Positions 25,955-37,334 of a DNA stretch of 64,000 nucleotides are shown here, piece by piece. The stretch spans positions 438,001 to 502,000 of the forward strand of contig JAQFVV010012420.1 in NCBI GenBank assembly GCA_028023455.1. The letters run 5' to 3'. Made by a program: the position numbers and the translations under genes. Numbering within the stretch: position 1 is the first letter of the stretch; each line of letters opens with the position of its first letter. The DNA is from Epiperipatus broadwayi. Taxonomy: Eukaryota > Onychophora > Udeonychophora > Euonychophora > Peripatidae. The notes beneath the pieces are model-generated. The model worked only from the letters and a program-made list of their open reading frames with translations, was not told the DNA's origin and ran no database searches.

Positions 25955-26690
25955 CTACTTTAACATTTTATTTAAACTAGGATTTAAATGTTCTATATAA
26001 CTACTCTCTTTGTTAAATCTTTCAAAGTAATTACCAATACATTCCAAAGGTCGAATTTCATAGTCTTTATGTCCTGTTTCCAACTTATGACAAAAGATTG
26101 CAGATTTCTTATCAATCATATGCTGATATAGTCTGTTCTTTAATTTATTCTTGCTTGTTCCAATATAGAATACATTGTTTTTACAATTCAAACATTTAAT
26201 TAAATACACTGAATTCATAGCTTCAAGCATATTAAATTCTTTATGATTAACCAAAGATCTTAAAGTTCTCTTCTTTTTGTATACAGGTTTCATATTTATA
26301 CAGTATTTTTTATTAATTTTATTTAATAATTCATTTAATTTTAAAAATACAAATTTAGATAACTTAAAACCAATATAAATATTATTATCTATAAAAAAAA
26401 ATTTATTTTCGTCTTTATTACCATCATGTTCTTTAATTGTTTCATTATTTACATTTTTATAAACATTCATACAAATACTATTTCTAATTTTATTCAAATT
26501 TTTTGTAGAAAACAAATAATTTACAATTCTATATGGATATTCATTTATTATACATTCCTTTTTTATACAATTTAATTCTTTATCTAAACTATATTCATTT
26601 GAACATAATTTAAATGCTCTCATTATTCTATTGTTTATGATATTAACTTTGCATTTAAAATCAATATCGGAATTCCAGTTTGTTAAAATA
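25955..26690 (-). pseudogene. Penelope-like protein, copy B, C-terminal fragment
   Basis: Only the C-terminal quarter is present: the region after RT motif C (WNSDIDFKCKVNIINNRIMR) and the whole GIY-YIG nuclease, ending at the same stop as the other copies. It is open throughout, with an in-frame loss of two residues near YKNVNNE and a Thr-to-Asn change in the KTRLYQ motif beside the conserved Arg. The 5' end is a truncation joined to the right arm at 26687-26690. Confidence 0.9.
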
Positions 26691-26691
26691 A
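26687..26691. other. Inversion junction between the two Penelope arms
   Basis: The left arm matches copy A up to 26689 (GTTAAAAT) and the right arm matches copy C from 26687 (AATAAATTAAAG), so three bases (AAT) are shared at the junction. The two 5'-truncated ends meet head to head here. This is a microhomology join, compatible with template switching or end joining during insertion. Confidence 0.7.
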
Positions 26692-26881
26692 ATTAAAGAC
26701 CAGACTATATCAGCATATGATTGATAAGAAATCTGCTATCTTTTGTCATAAGTTGGAAACAGGACATAAAGACTATGAAATTCGACCTTTGGAATGTATT
26801 GGTAATTACTTTGAAAGATTTAACAAAAAGAGTATTTATATAGAACATTTAAATCCTAGTTTAAATAAAATGTTAAAGTAG
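26691..26881 (+). pseudogene. Penelope GIY-YIG domain fragment
   Basis: It encodes KTRLYQHMIDKKSAIF through HLNPSLNKMLK and the usual stop at 26879-26881. It is the C-terminal end of the nuclease, cut at the inversion junction just before the conserved Arg. One residue change (KKS for KES) separates it from copy C. Confidence 0.88.
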
Positions 26882-27457
26882 TTTATATATTTATACAAAA
26901 GAATTAACTGTTTTTATGTGAATATTTTTTCTTTTTGGTGTTAAAATTTTTTCTCACTTTGTAAGGAGATGTTATGTTATACAATTTTTCCATTTTTTTG
27001 GTTTATAGGTATTTTATTTTATTTTTATTTTATTATTTTATTTTTTATTTTTTTTTTTTTATTTTCTTATTTTTTATTTTTTTTTTTTATTTTTATTATT
27101 TTTATTATCTTTAATGTTGTTTTTTCTCTGTTTTATAGAACCTTGATAAAGTCCATATTATTATTGAAAAATGGACGAAACGTTGGATATTTATATTTTA
27201 TTTATGTAGTTTATATAATGTATATCAATAAAAATTTTTGAAAAGAAAGTCTCTCCGATATATTTATGTGAAGTTTTTGACTTTATAAATTTGATAATAC
27301 ATTTGAAAAGATAGAAAAAGAAGAAGTTTATATTGTTATATGGATTTATTATAAGTTTATACAGTTATATGGTTTTATTATTATTATTATATTTTATATT
27401 TTTTATTATTTATTTTTTTCGTATTTTTTATGGAATTGTATATGAAAGTTTTTAAAC
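26882..27457 (+). repeat. Penelope pLTR and 5' leader before copy C
   Basis: It holds the T-rich tract (27005-27115), the hammerhead-like block (TTGATAA 27143-27149, stem strands 27151-27156 and 27171-27176, GAAA 27177-27180), the terminal AAAGAAGAAG word and then an AT-rich leader to the start codon at 27458. Phe-rich open frames over the T-rich tract are not genes. Confidence 0.78.
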
Positions 27458-30049
27458 ATGTATTTTTTGAAATTTGAATATATGAATATGAGAAGTTTTA
27501 TTGGTTATTTGAGAAATAATATTAATGATTTATATGTTTTTAGAGATTGTATCAAGTTAATTAATAAATGGATGAAATATAAACTAAAGGTCATAAAATT
27601 AAACCTAGATATAAAATTTTTAAAAAATTGTATTTTTTATAATGTAGTTCCAAAGTTTTTATGTTTGAGTAAAATTAAAAAGTTGTTTAAACAAAGTGAT
27701 GTTCATTTTATTGAAAGATTTATTTTAAAAAGGTTTATAAACGGGTTATATAGGAAAAGAGATTATATTTTAAATAATGTTAAATTTATATATAATTCAA
27801 TGTGTAAATTGATTACATTTGAAGAAGAAAATTTTATAAAAAAGATTTTTTTATTAAAGGTAGAAAGGCTAAAGAATGAAGTAAATAATAGACATAATAA
27901 AAAAATAAATAATTTAATATTTTATAATAAAAATTTTAAAAATGTTTATAAACTTAATAAGAATATTGTTTGTGATGATAAATTTGGTAGTATTTATAAT
28001 GATTTTTTAGATAATAATTCCTCAGTTATTAATTTAACAAATAAAGTTTTTAGTAAAAATGAACTAAATATATTAAGCAAAGGGTTAAAATATGTACCTT
28101 TTGGAAAATGTAGTATTAATAAACAAATTATTGAAATTAAATCAAAAATGATAATGATTAATAATTATATTGATAAAGATATTTTTGGTAAAATAGATAA
28201 TAAAGAATTATTAAAAAGCGATTTGGTGTATGGATTTAAAAAATTGGAATGGGATATTCAAAATAATATAAACAAGGATATGTATAATAGGTATGAATGG
28301 AAAACCATTGATAATTTAAAAAATAAATATAATGATATCGTTTTTTTGAAAGGAGATAAATTTTCAAATGTGGTAATTATGTATATAGAGGATTATAATA
28401 AAAAAATGATAAATATGTTAAAAGAAGATTGCTATATTGAAGTTAAAAAAGATATGAGTAATTTTTTAAATAAAAAGATAAATAAATTTATTACAATTAT
28501 GGAAAATAAAGAAATAATTAAAAAAAGCGAAATGTTTAGGTTAAAAAGAATGGACGTTATGTGTGCTGAAATTCAAGGTTTGCCTAAGGTGCATAAACCT
28601 AATATACCTATGAGACCAATAGTGGATTGTTTTAACACTTATTACGTTAATATTTCAAAATGGGTTTATATTAATTTATTTAAAAAATATACTAATTGTT
28701 TTGCTGGGAACAAAGTTTATAATTCTGTTGTGTTTATTGAAAAAATAAAGAAGTTTTTATTTAGTTTGAAAGAATTTAAAAATATTTACTTTGTTAAACT
28801 AGACATAATTAATATGTAAACAAATATAAATTGTGAAAAAGCAATTGATTATTTTTTGGAAATGTATATTGAAGATAAAAATAAAAATATAAAAATGGAT
28901 ATTTCTTTGTTGCATGACATTCTTATGTTATGTTGTAAGGATTTATTTTTTAAATTCGGTGACAAATATTATAAACAGATAAAAGGGTTAAATATGGGGA
29001 ATTGTTTAAGTGGATTTTTAGCAGATATTTATATGTGCAATTTTGAAAAAAGTTTTTTTAGTGTTTGTCATAAACCTATGTTTTATGTACGTTATGTAGA
29101 TGATTATTTCATGATATTTAATGGTAATTTGAATAAATCATTTAAGTTTTGGAATTTTATTAATAATAGAATAGAAAATATTAAGTTTACTTTGGAAAAA
29201 GAAAATAATAATAGTATTGAATATATGGATGTAAAGATTTATAAATTTTATAAAAATAATAGAATTAGAATAGAGACTGAGGTTTATAGAAAAAAAATGT
29301 ATACTGGGATTTTAACAAACTGGAATTCCGATATTGATTTTAAATGCAAAGTTAATATCATAAACAATAGAATAATGAGAGCATTTAAATTATGTTCAAA
29401 TGAATATAGTTTAGATAAAGAATTAAATTGTATAAAAAAGGAATGTATAATAAATGAATATCCATATAGAATTATAAATTATTTGTTTTCTACAAAAAAT
29501 TTGAATAAAATTAGAAATAGTATTTGTATGAATGTTTATAAAAATAAAAATGTAAATAATGAAACAATTAAAGAACATGATGGTAATAAAGACGAAAATA
29601 AAATTTTTTTTATAGATAATAATATTTATATTGGTTTTAAGTTATCTAAATTTGTATTTTTAAAATTAAATGAATTATTAAATAAAATTAATAAAAAATA
29701 CTGTATAAATATGAAACCTGTATACAAAAAGAAGAGAACTTTAAGATCTTTGGTTAATCATAAAGAATTTAATATGCTTGAAGCTATGAATTCAGTGTAT
29801 TTAATTAAATGTTTGAATTGTAAAAACAATGTATTCTATATTGGAACAAGCAAGAATAAATTAAAGACCAGACTATATCAGCATATGATTGATAAGAAAT
29901 CTGCTATCTTTTGTCATAAGTTGGAAACAGGACATAAAGACTATGAAATTCGACCTTTGGAATGTATTGGTAATTACTTTGAAAGATTTAACAAAGAGAG
30001 TATTTATATAGAACATTTAAATCCTAGTTTAAATAAAATGTTAAAGTAG
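27458..30049 (+). pseudogene. Penelope-like reverse transcriptase/GIY-YIG protein, copy C, one stop codon
   Basis: The frame is a single 864-codon frame broken only by a TAA at 28817-28819 (codon 454), where copy A has a Tyr codon. The stop falls four codons after the motif A Asp (residue 449), so the upstream piece lacks the rest of the RT. Landmarks by residue: LSKGLKYVP about 206-214, GLPKVHKP about 373-380, motif A about 447-456, motif B near 510-525, YVDD 546-549, GIY-YIG with FYIG 793-796 and the Arg of KTR about 804. The length and order fit Penelope-like elements with endonuclease. The protein has no gag, integrase or RNase H. Base use is very AT-rich, like the host DNA around it. The tandem leading fragment and pLTRs on both sides complete the element. 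Confidence 0.93.
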
Positions 30050-30472
30050 TTTATATATTTATACAAAAGAATTGACTGTTTTTATGTGAATATTTTTTCT
30101 TTTTGGTGTTAAAAATTTTTCTCACTTTGTAAGGAGATGTTATGTTATACAATTTTTCCATTTTTTTGGTTTATAGGTATTTTATTTTATTTTTATTTTT
30201 TATTTTTTATTTTCTTTTTATTTTCTTATTTTTTATTTTTATTATCTTTAATGTTGTTTTTTCTCTGTTTTATAGAACCTTGATAAAGTCCATATTATTA
30301 TTGAAAAATGGACGAAACGTTGGATATTTATATTTTATTTATGTAGTTTATATAATGTATATCAATAAATTTTTTGAAAAGAAAGTCTCTCCGATATATT
30401 TATGTGAAGTTTTTGACTTTATAAATTTGATAATACATTTGAAAAGATAGAAAAAGAAGAAGAAGAAGTTTA
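30050..30472 (+). repeat. Penelope pLTR after copy C
   Basis: This is the third complete terminal repeat. Its hammerhead-like block is TTGATAA 30280-30286, stem strands 30288-30293 and 30308-30313, and GAAA 30314-30317. It ends in GAAGAAGAAGAAG, a short microsatellite end often seen in this class, and then the duplicated target at 30473-30484. Confidence 0.78.
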
Positions 30473-30484
30473 TAATAATGTAAT
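30473..30484. repeat. Right 12-bp target-site duplication of the Penelope inverted pair
   Basis: TAATAATGTAAT is identical to 22407-22418 on the other side of the whole inverted pair. Confidence 0.75.
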
Positions 30485-30955
30485 AATTTAAGTTTAAATT
30501 CCATTTTTCTTTGTTATTTTTTTATACCAAGTTCGGGAATTTGCTAAATTGAATATCAATTACTCTTATTTTGTAGCCAGTAGACTTAACACAACAAAAA
30601 TAAATAAAAAAAAGACTATGTCACAATCTACTTATAACATAATTAATGTCATTTTTTTTTTACATAACAAAAAATGTTAATAGATTTGTTATACCTTTAA
30701 TTAAGTATGTTTTGTTTCAGACCCTCTTTGTTTCTGATAAGTTGGGACCGTACTCTTACAATACAGCTCAAATTATTAGAATTAACTTTAATAATTGAGA
30801 GCACAAACTTTAGACAGATGATTAATAATTTCAACTTGGTGGACATAATACTATAGAATCCACTATTGTGCCTTTATTGGACTAGACATGTGAAATGAAT
30901 GAATAATAAGAGATTTCTTAAAGCAGTGTTTTATAATAAACATGAAATGATTTTT
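30485..30955. other. AT-rich non-coding DNA
   Basis: No gene and no repeat with an obvious partner in the window. Confidence 0.45.
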
Positions 30956-31410
30956 GGTGAAAAACTTACTCTATTTACATTATAAGGATAATTTCAAGGG
31001 TATTCTAAAGAAATGCAATGCTGATTGTTTTTATTGGAAAGTTATGATAGAGAAAAGAAGACATTGGAAAGCAACAATTATATGTAGTATTTATTGAAAT
31101 ATTTCTTCAGAAAGAAAACTTTTGATAGAAAAAGTTTAAAACAAGCCTTGCCAAATAAAGAAATGGAGTCGCATGCACTATATGTGAATATATTTGTGTC
31201 ACAGGTTGATTTATATAGTCTTCACAAAAATCATTTCTAGAGTAGATTCTTTTATTTTTTTTCTCTTGGAGTTGAAGTTACCCTACTTATTTCTAAATGA
31301 CTAAGTTTGAAATTTATATAGTCATCATAAACTCATTTCTAGAGTAGTTTCTTTTATCTTTTTTTGATCTTAGAGTTGAAATTACCCTACTTATTTTCAA
31401 GTGGCTGAAT
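30956..31410 (+). repeat. Dispersed repeat copy with an internal 103-bp duplication
   Basis: It shares the word order GAT.ATTTCAA.G.TATTCTAA.GAA, then TTTCAGAAAGAAAA-like and later words, with about 42290-42620, so both are copies of one diverged interspersed family. The part at 31231-31410 is an internal tandem duplication. CATTTCTAGAGTAG occurs at 31231 and 31334, each followed by a T-rich run and GAGTTGAA.TTACCCTACTTATT. Confidence 0.5.
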
Positions 31411-34400
31411 TTGAAATAATTTTTTAATTGAAAGTAAATCACAATATTGTTGCATTTAAATTTATATATATAGTAAATAATTAAGGAGATATTTATGAGA
31501 ATATGATAAAATAATATGATAGATGAATCAGTAATGAATATATTGCATTTAATATAAGTTGCTCTGTATTTGATTGAGATATAGAACAATTATAAACCAT
31601 AAAAAATTCACAAATCATTTCAACAGGTAAAGATGAGGATATATTATGAAGTAAACAGATGATTTATATTCTCCTGATAAAGAAGCTATAGGTTTTTATG
31701 TACCGAAGTTAATTTGCCTTGCACAGACTATCGTATAACTAACCTTGCATATAAGTTAGTAAGATCTTTAGATAATAACTGAAACACAGATCTTTAGATA
31801 TAAAACTCCTGCTTATTATATATAAGTATTAGGTGGAGATGAGCCAATCATGGATAGGAAGCCTTGCATTCAGTTATATCTTTATGGAAAAAAAAAGATT
31901 TGAAAGTAGTTATTTTGAATCTATTCTCTAAATAATTTATAGCCCATCAACAATAAATATGTTTATGTTAAATCATATACTTTGTTGCTTAATTTAATTA
32001 ATGAATTAAAAAATCACCAACATAGTTATCTTGGCTATTATAGTATTCATTTAATTATGCAATTACTCATTTGACTCCTTCACCAAGCATGTCTCACATC
32101 AACTATCATTAAAGCATGTTAGATAGTGATAAATAACTTTTGTCATTATTAATAAAATTATTTAATTTTTGTAATTTGAAGTACCACAAGACCTTAGGAT
32201 TGGATATAATACAGAGAGGATTATAACTGTACTTATTTAAATGAAACAAAATTTTGTTATATATATTTTTCATACTTGTTTAATTTGTAAATATAAGTCT
32301 TTTGGAATTATTATTTGTCTTGATATCAAACATTCTCCACTTCAAAGTGATCTCACAAATTCCAGATTTGGTCATAGAAAAAAAAAAATTTGGTTAGATT
32401 AACAGTCAGCCAAGTGGTATAAAAGGTATATTAAATAGCAAGAAAATGAAGATCTGATAAGAATATATTGTAACAGTGAGTAACTAGTTACAGCTTAGTC
32501 AGATATATTAATCATGAAATAACAGAATTTTATAAACAATAAACTTTCATTATTTAACTTTATTCCAATAATTATGAGTATGGGTGTACTGACATATACG
32601 CTTAAACAAATATTTTATGTGTATATAGGGAAGTAAAAAAGAATAAAAAATTATTTGTTAACCAATTATAATTAATAATGGGAAAAAAAGGAAGTAAGAC
32701 AGATTCAAAACAAACAGAAATTATAAATATTATTAACTAAACAAGAAAGTTCTCAAATTATTTAAATTTCATATGTATAAATGTGGTTTGTTTTGAAACA
32801 AATTTGTATTAGCAAAAAATAATATTTTTCTTATTTTTAACAGCTTTCCTTCTTTATTTCTATATTTATTTCTATGTTTTTTAATAATCACACCATTGAA
32901 ATAGATTAAGATAAAATTTGGATGGAGGTCACTAATAAATGTTTATGATAATCATGCCATTAAGATAGATTAAGATAAAGTCTGGATGAAGATAACATTT
33001 ATTTATCAATAAACATGTAACAATAACCTGTGAAAAGGCTATGATAGTAATTATAATTATTAGATGAAATTTTGCTAGCAGGAAAAGAGCAGAATGAAAA
33101 AAACTTTTACCATGAAAGCCATTGCAGATACATACAAAAATAAAGATATATTGTTAATATTTCTATTATTATTTAAATATGCAATGGCCTCATACATGTG
33201 TTTGTTAAACTTCAATGGTTTATTTTTCAATCCATAGAAGATGAGTTAACATTATCCAGCCTTTAATCAGGAAGATGCCTAAACATGAAAGGAAAATATC
33301 TGGATCATGAATAAAGAATCAGTCACTCCACCCTGGCTCTATCTATATATCTATCCTAAAAGAAGAAAAGGAAATCTACTGATGCCAGCCAATTAAATAA
33401 CTCAAAACTATGACCAATAAACAGATTCATTCACCTATTAACCAATCAAAAAATTATCAAGGAATATTTCATGGAATAAAATTTATTTTATTCTACAACT
33501 GTATATAATAATTTAATGCATTAACTTCTATATTTTCAACCAAGTCAAGAAATATATATATGATTAATCAATGAACTAAACTGAAATTACTTTATTAAAA
33601 CAGGCAAAACTCTCTATACGTATTGCCACTCATTGCAAGCCAGAGTAATCATGTGAAATTACTTTGTTGACAAAAAAGAGGAAACATATAAATGATTTCA
33701 AGGATTATATAGAATAGTCAGTGTGAAAGGCTATAGCTATATAAACATTGGAATACTTAAAGTATTATCTTTTTATTTATGTCCTTTTTTGCTGGCAAAA
33801 GATAAACAGACTGACGTAAGATCTTTCTATTACCATTTTTTATTATTATTATCCTTTTGATAATAATTAATATTTATTTAATTATTTTTTTATAGTTAAT
33901 ACTAATCTAGTTACTCTAAAAATATCTGTTTGTATTCCTAGAATAAGATATATGTTTATTTGTTTTTTTCTATTATCTAATTTCTAAATAAGATATTGAT
34001 ATACACTTTTTTTTATTATTATTATGTATTATTATTCAGTTATAAAATTCAAACTTTGATCAGCCATCCAGATTAATATGCGATTTATCAAATATCATTA
34101 TCTAGAAAGATAATGTCCATGCTTTATTCATGATTGTTCTATCCATTGTGGGATAAAGCAGCTTATTTGAGATGATGTATAAGTACATTACATGATCACC
34201 ATTATATGGAATAAAACTTGTTGTATGTTATATATTTTGGCCTTTATTCACTTTTCATTTATACATTTCACCAATTTATCCTAAGTTTAAACTAAATAGT
34301 GCAATATCGAAAATGAGTTTCATGAACACCAAGCTCTGATTTGATGTTGATGGAATGACTCTTAAATGGCTATAAATTCAATCCTGGATTGCTAGTATGT

Positions 34401-34600
34401 CATTATGGGTATTAAATAGTGTGTCTAGCCCAAACTAATAAATGTTCTAGTAATCTCAGGTATCATAAACCATATCCCATATCCATATGATGAGTTTGGA
34501 AATACTACTGTTGTGGAATCAACATTATCAGCAATATGTTTATTTAAACTGGCAATGCCCTTCAGTTTGCTCATCATAAATTATGATTGGATCAGTAAGT
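31411..34600. other. AT-rich non-coding DNA
   Basis: No recognisable coding sequence. A two-copy 64-bp tandem repeat lies at about 32884-33010 (listed separately), and TTATTATTATT runs lie near 33840 and 34015. A possible A-box-like CAGCCAAGTGGTATAAAAGG near 32407 may mark an old SINE, without a B box to support it. Confidence 0.4.
32882..33000. repeat. Two-copy tandem repeat, 64-bp unit
   Basis: ATAATCA.(A/G)CCATT.A.ATAGATTAAG occurs at 32884 and 32948, with the following AAGATAAA.T.TGGATG also shared. The copies are diverged. Confidence 0.6.
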
Positions 34601-34621
34601 GTAGCAAATAAAAAAACCAAT

Positions 34622-34790
34622 ATATATATATCATTCCAGTATCTATGGCCGCTACGAGATGTTGATCATTCCATTATATGTAGCTGCCCAAATGTGGCTT
34701 GATCAAATCATCCTATATGTCATGCTGTTATATATATAGCTGTCCAAGTGTGGTCTGATCAAATCATTATATATGTTATTCCATTACAAT
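34622..34790. repeat. Tandem repeat, 56-bp unit, about 2.5 copies
   Basis: TAGCTG(C/T)CCAA(A/G)TGTGG starts at 34681 and 34737 and is followed both times by a (C/T)TGATCAAATCAT word and TATATGT. A weaker copy precedes them. No coding potential. Confidence 0.6.
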
Positions 34791-36370
34791 ATAGTAAAAT
34801 AAAGATAGGTGATAGTTTTATATTATAAGAGTAATCAGTTAGTTCAAACATATTCATAATAAATAAAGATTGAATGTAAGAATGGGATCAAATCCTATTC
34901 TATAAATTTCTTTGCAGCCTGGTAGTACCCAAATAGATAAGAATTGAAGATATGAAGTGTATGACTAGCCCATAGACCTCAAGTATTCAAACTTGATATT
35001 AAATAATAGGAGCAGCAAATGAACTCCCAGCTATTTGTGAAACTTTTCTATGTCCCCTTTTCTAAATAATATAGAGTTGGGATGGAAGAACTTATCATTA
35101 CAATATATAATTTCACCAGTGATCATCAATATTGTGATTTAGAGATACTTTATATATTTTATATTCTAAAAACTTCCTTGTTTTATTAATATTAAAAGTT
35201 TTTTAGGTCCATGTGAATGGTAATAAAAGGATAGCAAATATCTGGATTAACTCATTATAAAAAAATACATTACATATAATTTGAAAACATATGTTTATGG
35301 ATGGGTTATCTTTACAATTTTGATCATAAATAATCAATTTATTTAAAAGTTTAGTCTTAAAAGTTGAAAAAATTGATCAAGAAAAATTATATCAGTCAAA
35401 ATAATAAAATATCTAGATATAGAAACCCCTAATTATATTTCATTGCTTAGAAAAGATGACATCAACTTCCTCTAAAAAAACAGGAACTAACAAATTAAAT
35501 GATTAAAATATAAATAAAACAAAGCAATGTTAATTAATTAATTTCTCTCTTTCTGCTGACATGCATAATATATAAAATTAAAAAAAAAACCTTCTGCACC
35601 TTATATATCACTGATCATTATTAATGAGGAATTTGTTAATCTGTAATGAAATTACAAAAGTTATTAAAATGTGATAAATGTTTCCTTGCATTATTTTACT
35701 AACAAGAGTAACTCCTCAGAGCAAACCTTTAAAATCTCTTTGCACTCTCCCACAAGCGCATGCTCTGTTATGTATGTATGTAGAAATATATTAAGTCAGA
35801 AATACTGTGCATTTAATCCTAGCTACAGTTTGTAGTATAAAGTGCTATTAAAGGAAGATGTCCACATCAATCCAACAGAATTAAAATAGCTGACTTGATT
35901 AAAGAATTAGAAAGATTATTTTATAATAAATAAAATTAATGAATTTTTATATCAACCAAAATACAGTACTACTGCATTTCTCTTATGTATATTTTCACCC
36001 TTTTGGAAATATTTTAACCTTACTTATTGTATATAAGTGAATTTTAATTATTAAATATTTATAACAGCAATTTTTTTATTATAAAACATTTGTAACATTT
36101 GTTTTAGATCTAAATATACATTTCTAATACTTGATACCCAGAAAACAAATGTAAAGATTAATCTATCGAGTTAATAAATTTCTACTAAATGCAAAACAAA
36201 ATAAAGTACACAGGTAAAGATGAAACATAAAGAGCAATTTTGCCTTGATGAAATGTTTAAAATAAAATATAAAAGTAACATTCTACATATAAAAATGTCT
36301 TTAATAATTATTATTTTCATTTAATTTTTCTCTTTTCCCTTCAACATTATAATCATTTATCTTTTACAGG
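34791..36370. other. AT-rich non-coding DNA
   Basis: No recognisable gene. A few GC-containing words near 35700-35770 do not form an open frame. Confidence 0.4.
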
Positions 36371-36414
36371 TCTTTGGTATTATGATTCACAAATATGTGA
36401 TAGAATGGAGGTTT

Positions 36415-36710
36415 GAAATATATAAAATATACATAAACAAAGAGTATGAATCATCTTCCAGCAGGTTATTAATTAAAAGCACTGTAAATGTTGAACAAAT
36501 GATCATGAATAAAATGAATTTACTTATTCTTGAAGCTAGCCTACAAATTAAAAGTGTTCTAAATGTTGAATAAAGGATCAAGAAAAGATCTATTCTTGAA
36601 GATTCAAGAATAAGTGGATTCATTTTATTCTTGATCCTTTGTTCAACATCCAGAGTGCTTTTATTCAGAGCCTGAGAGTGGATGATTTCCTCTCTTTGTG
36701 TAAATATATA
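36415..36710. repeat. Fold-back element with arms of about 110 bp and an internal direct repeat
   Basis: The left arm (about 36415-36535) carries AAAAGCACT, ATGTTGAACAAA, ATAAAATGAAT and CTTATTCTTGAA. All recur inverted in the right arm (about 36590-36708) in mirror order, out to the ACAAAGAG and ATCATC words at the edges. Between them, 36546-36588 is a further partial direct copy of the left arm. As a result the two strands translate to similar peptides (IKSTVNVEQ and NKSTLDVEQ), which is a by-product of the inverted repeat and not evidence of two genes. It is MITE-like, but no duplication at the ends was confirmed. Confidence 0.6.
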
Positions 36711-36713
36711 CAT

Positions 36714-37326
36714 TGAGCTATGTTTAATTTAATATTTATGTAATATATATGAAGTTAAAGTATATCTTTAAAAATTGTGTATCTGAAGTTAAATTATAAT
36801 GTGAGCTCTATATGTCTTACTTGAAAAAAGTGAAGTGAATGTTTCAAAACATGCATCCAGAGTGAGAGAAGTTAACTGTTTTCTGGGCTGATGAATGCTT
36901 GCAATATGATTGTACTAAATGAAAGATGCAATGATAAAAATAAAACTTGAAAACTTTATGTTGTCAGTTTATTAGTAAGTCTTAAACAATATTTTAGAAA
37001 TTAAAAAAATAACTTTTTTGTTTTGTTTATTAATTACATTTAACATGTGTTTTATAGATATTTATTATATTTTAAAAGGTTATCTTAGATGGTGAAATTG
37101 ATTAGTAATGTTATATCCTGACATTGATCATATTAATGCTAATAAAGAGTGCTGGATTTATATTAAAATATATAAGAGTATATTTTAAATGGAAAGGTAG
37201 TAGATTTAATTCAGGTTTTACTTACAGATATTACTGTATTTGTACAATTATATATTAAAATATTGTGAAATGATATATGAAAGATATTGAAAACTATTTT
37301 AACTTTTCTGCTATGACCCTATAAAA
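36714..37326. other. AT-rich non-coding DNA
   Basis: Nothing recognisable between the fold-back element and the hAT remnant. Confidence 0.4.
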
Positions 37327-37334
37327 ATTACATG

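Larger units (their letters stand above)
22419..26690 (-). mobile_element. Penelope-like element, left arm of inverted pair (copies A and B)
   Basis: In minus orientation the arm starts at 26690 with a 5'-truncated copy (B: end of the ORF plus terminal repeat). A nearly full copy follows (A: 5' leader, ORF, terminal repeat), ending at 22419. This tandem layout, a truncated copy in front of a longer one so that the terminal repeat (pLTR) appears on both sides, is typical of Penelope-like elements. The pLTRs lie at about 25400-25950 and 22419-22800. The right arm repeats the same plan on the plus strand with very high identity. The arm's outer end is cut short compared with the right arm (it stops at the GTGAAGTTTTTGAC word). 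Confidence 0.9.
26691..30472 (+). mobile_element. Penelope-like element, right arm of inverted pair (copy C and leading fragment)
   Basis: In plus orientation the arm has the last part of the ORF from a truncated leading copy (26691-26881), a pLTR (about 26882-27320), a leader, the main ORF (27458-30049) and a final pLTR ending in a (GAA)n run at about 30450-30468. It mirrors the left arm with few differences, so the two insertions are young or were made in one event. The exact 12-bp duplication outside both arms favours a single event. Confidence 0.9.
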
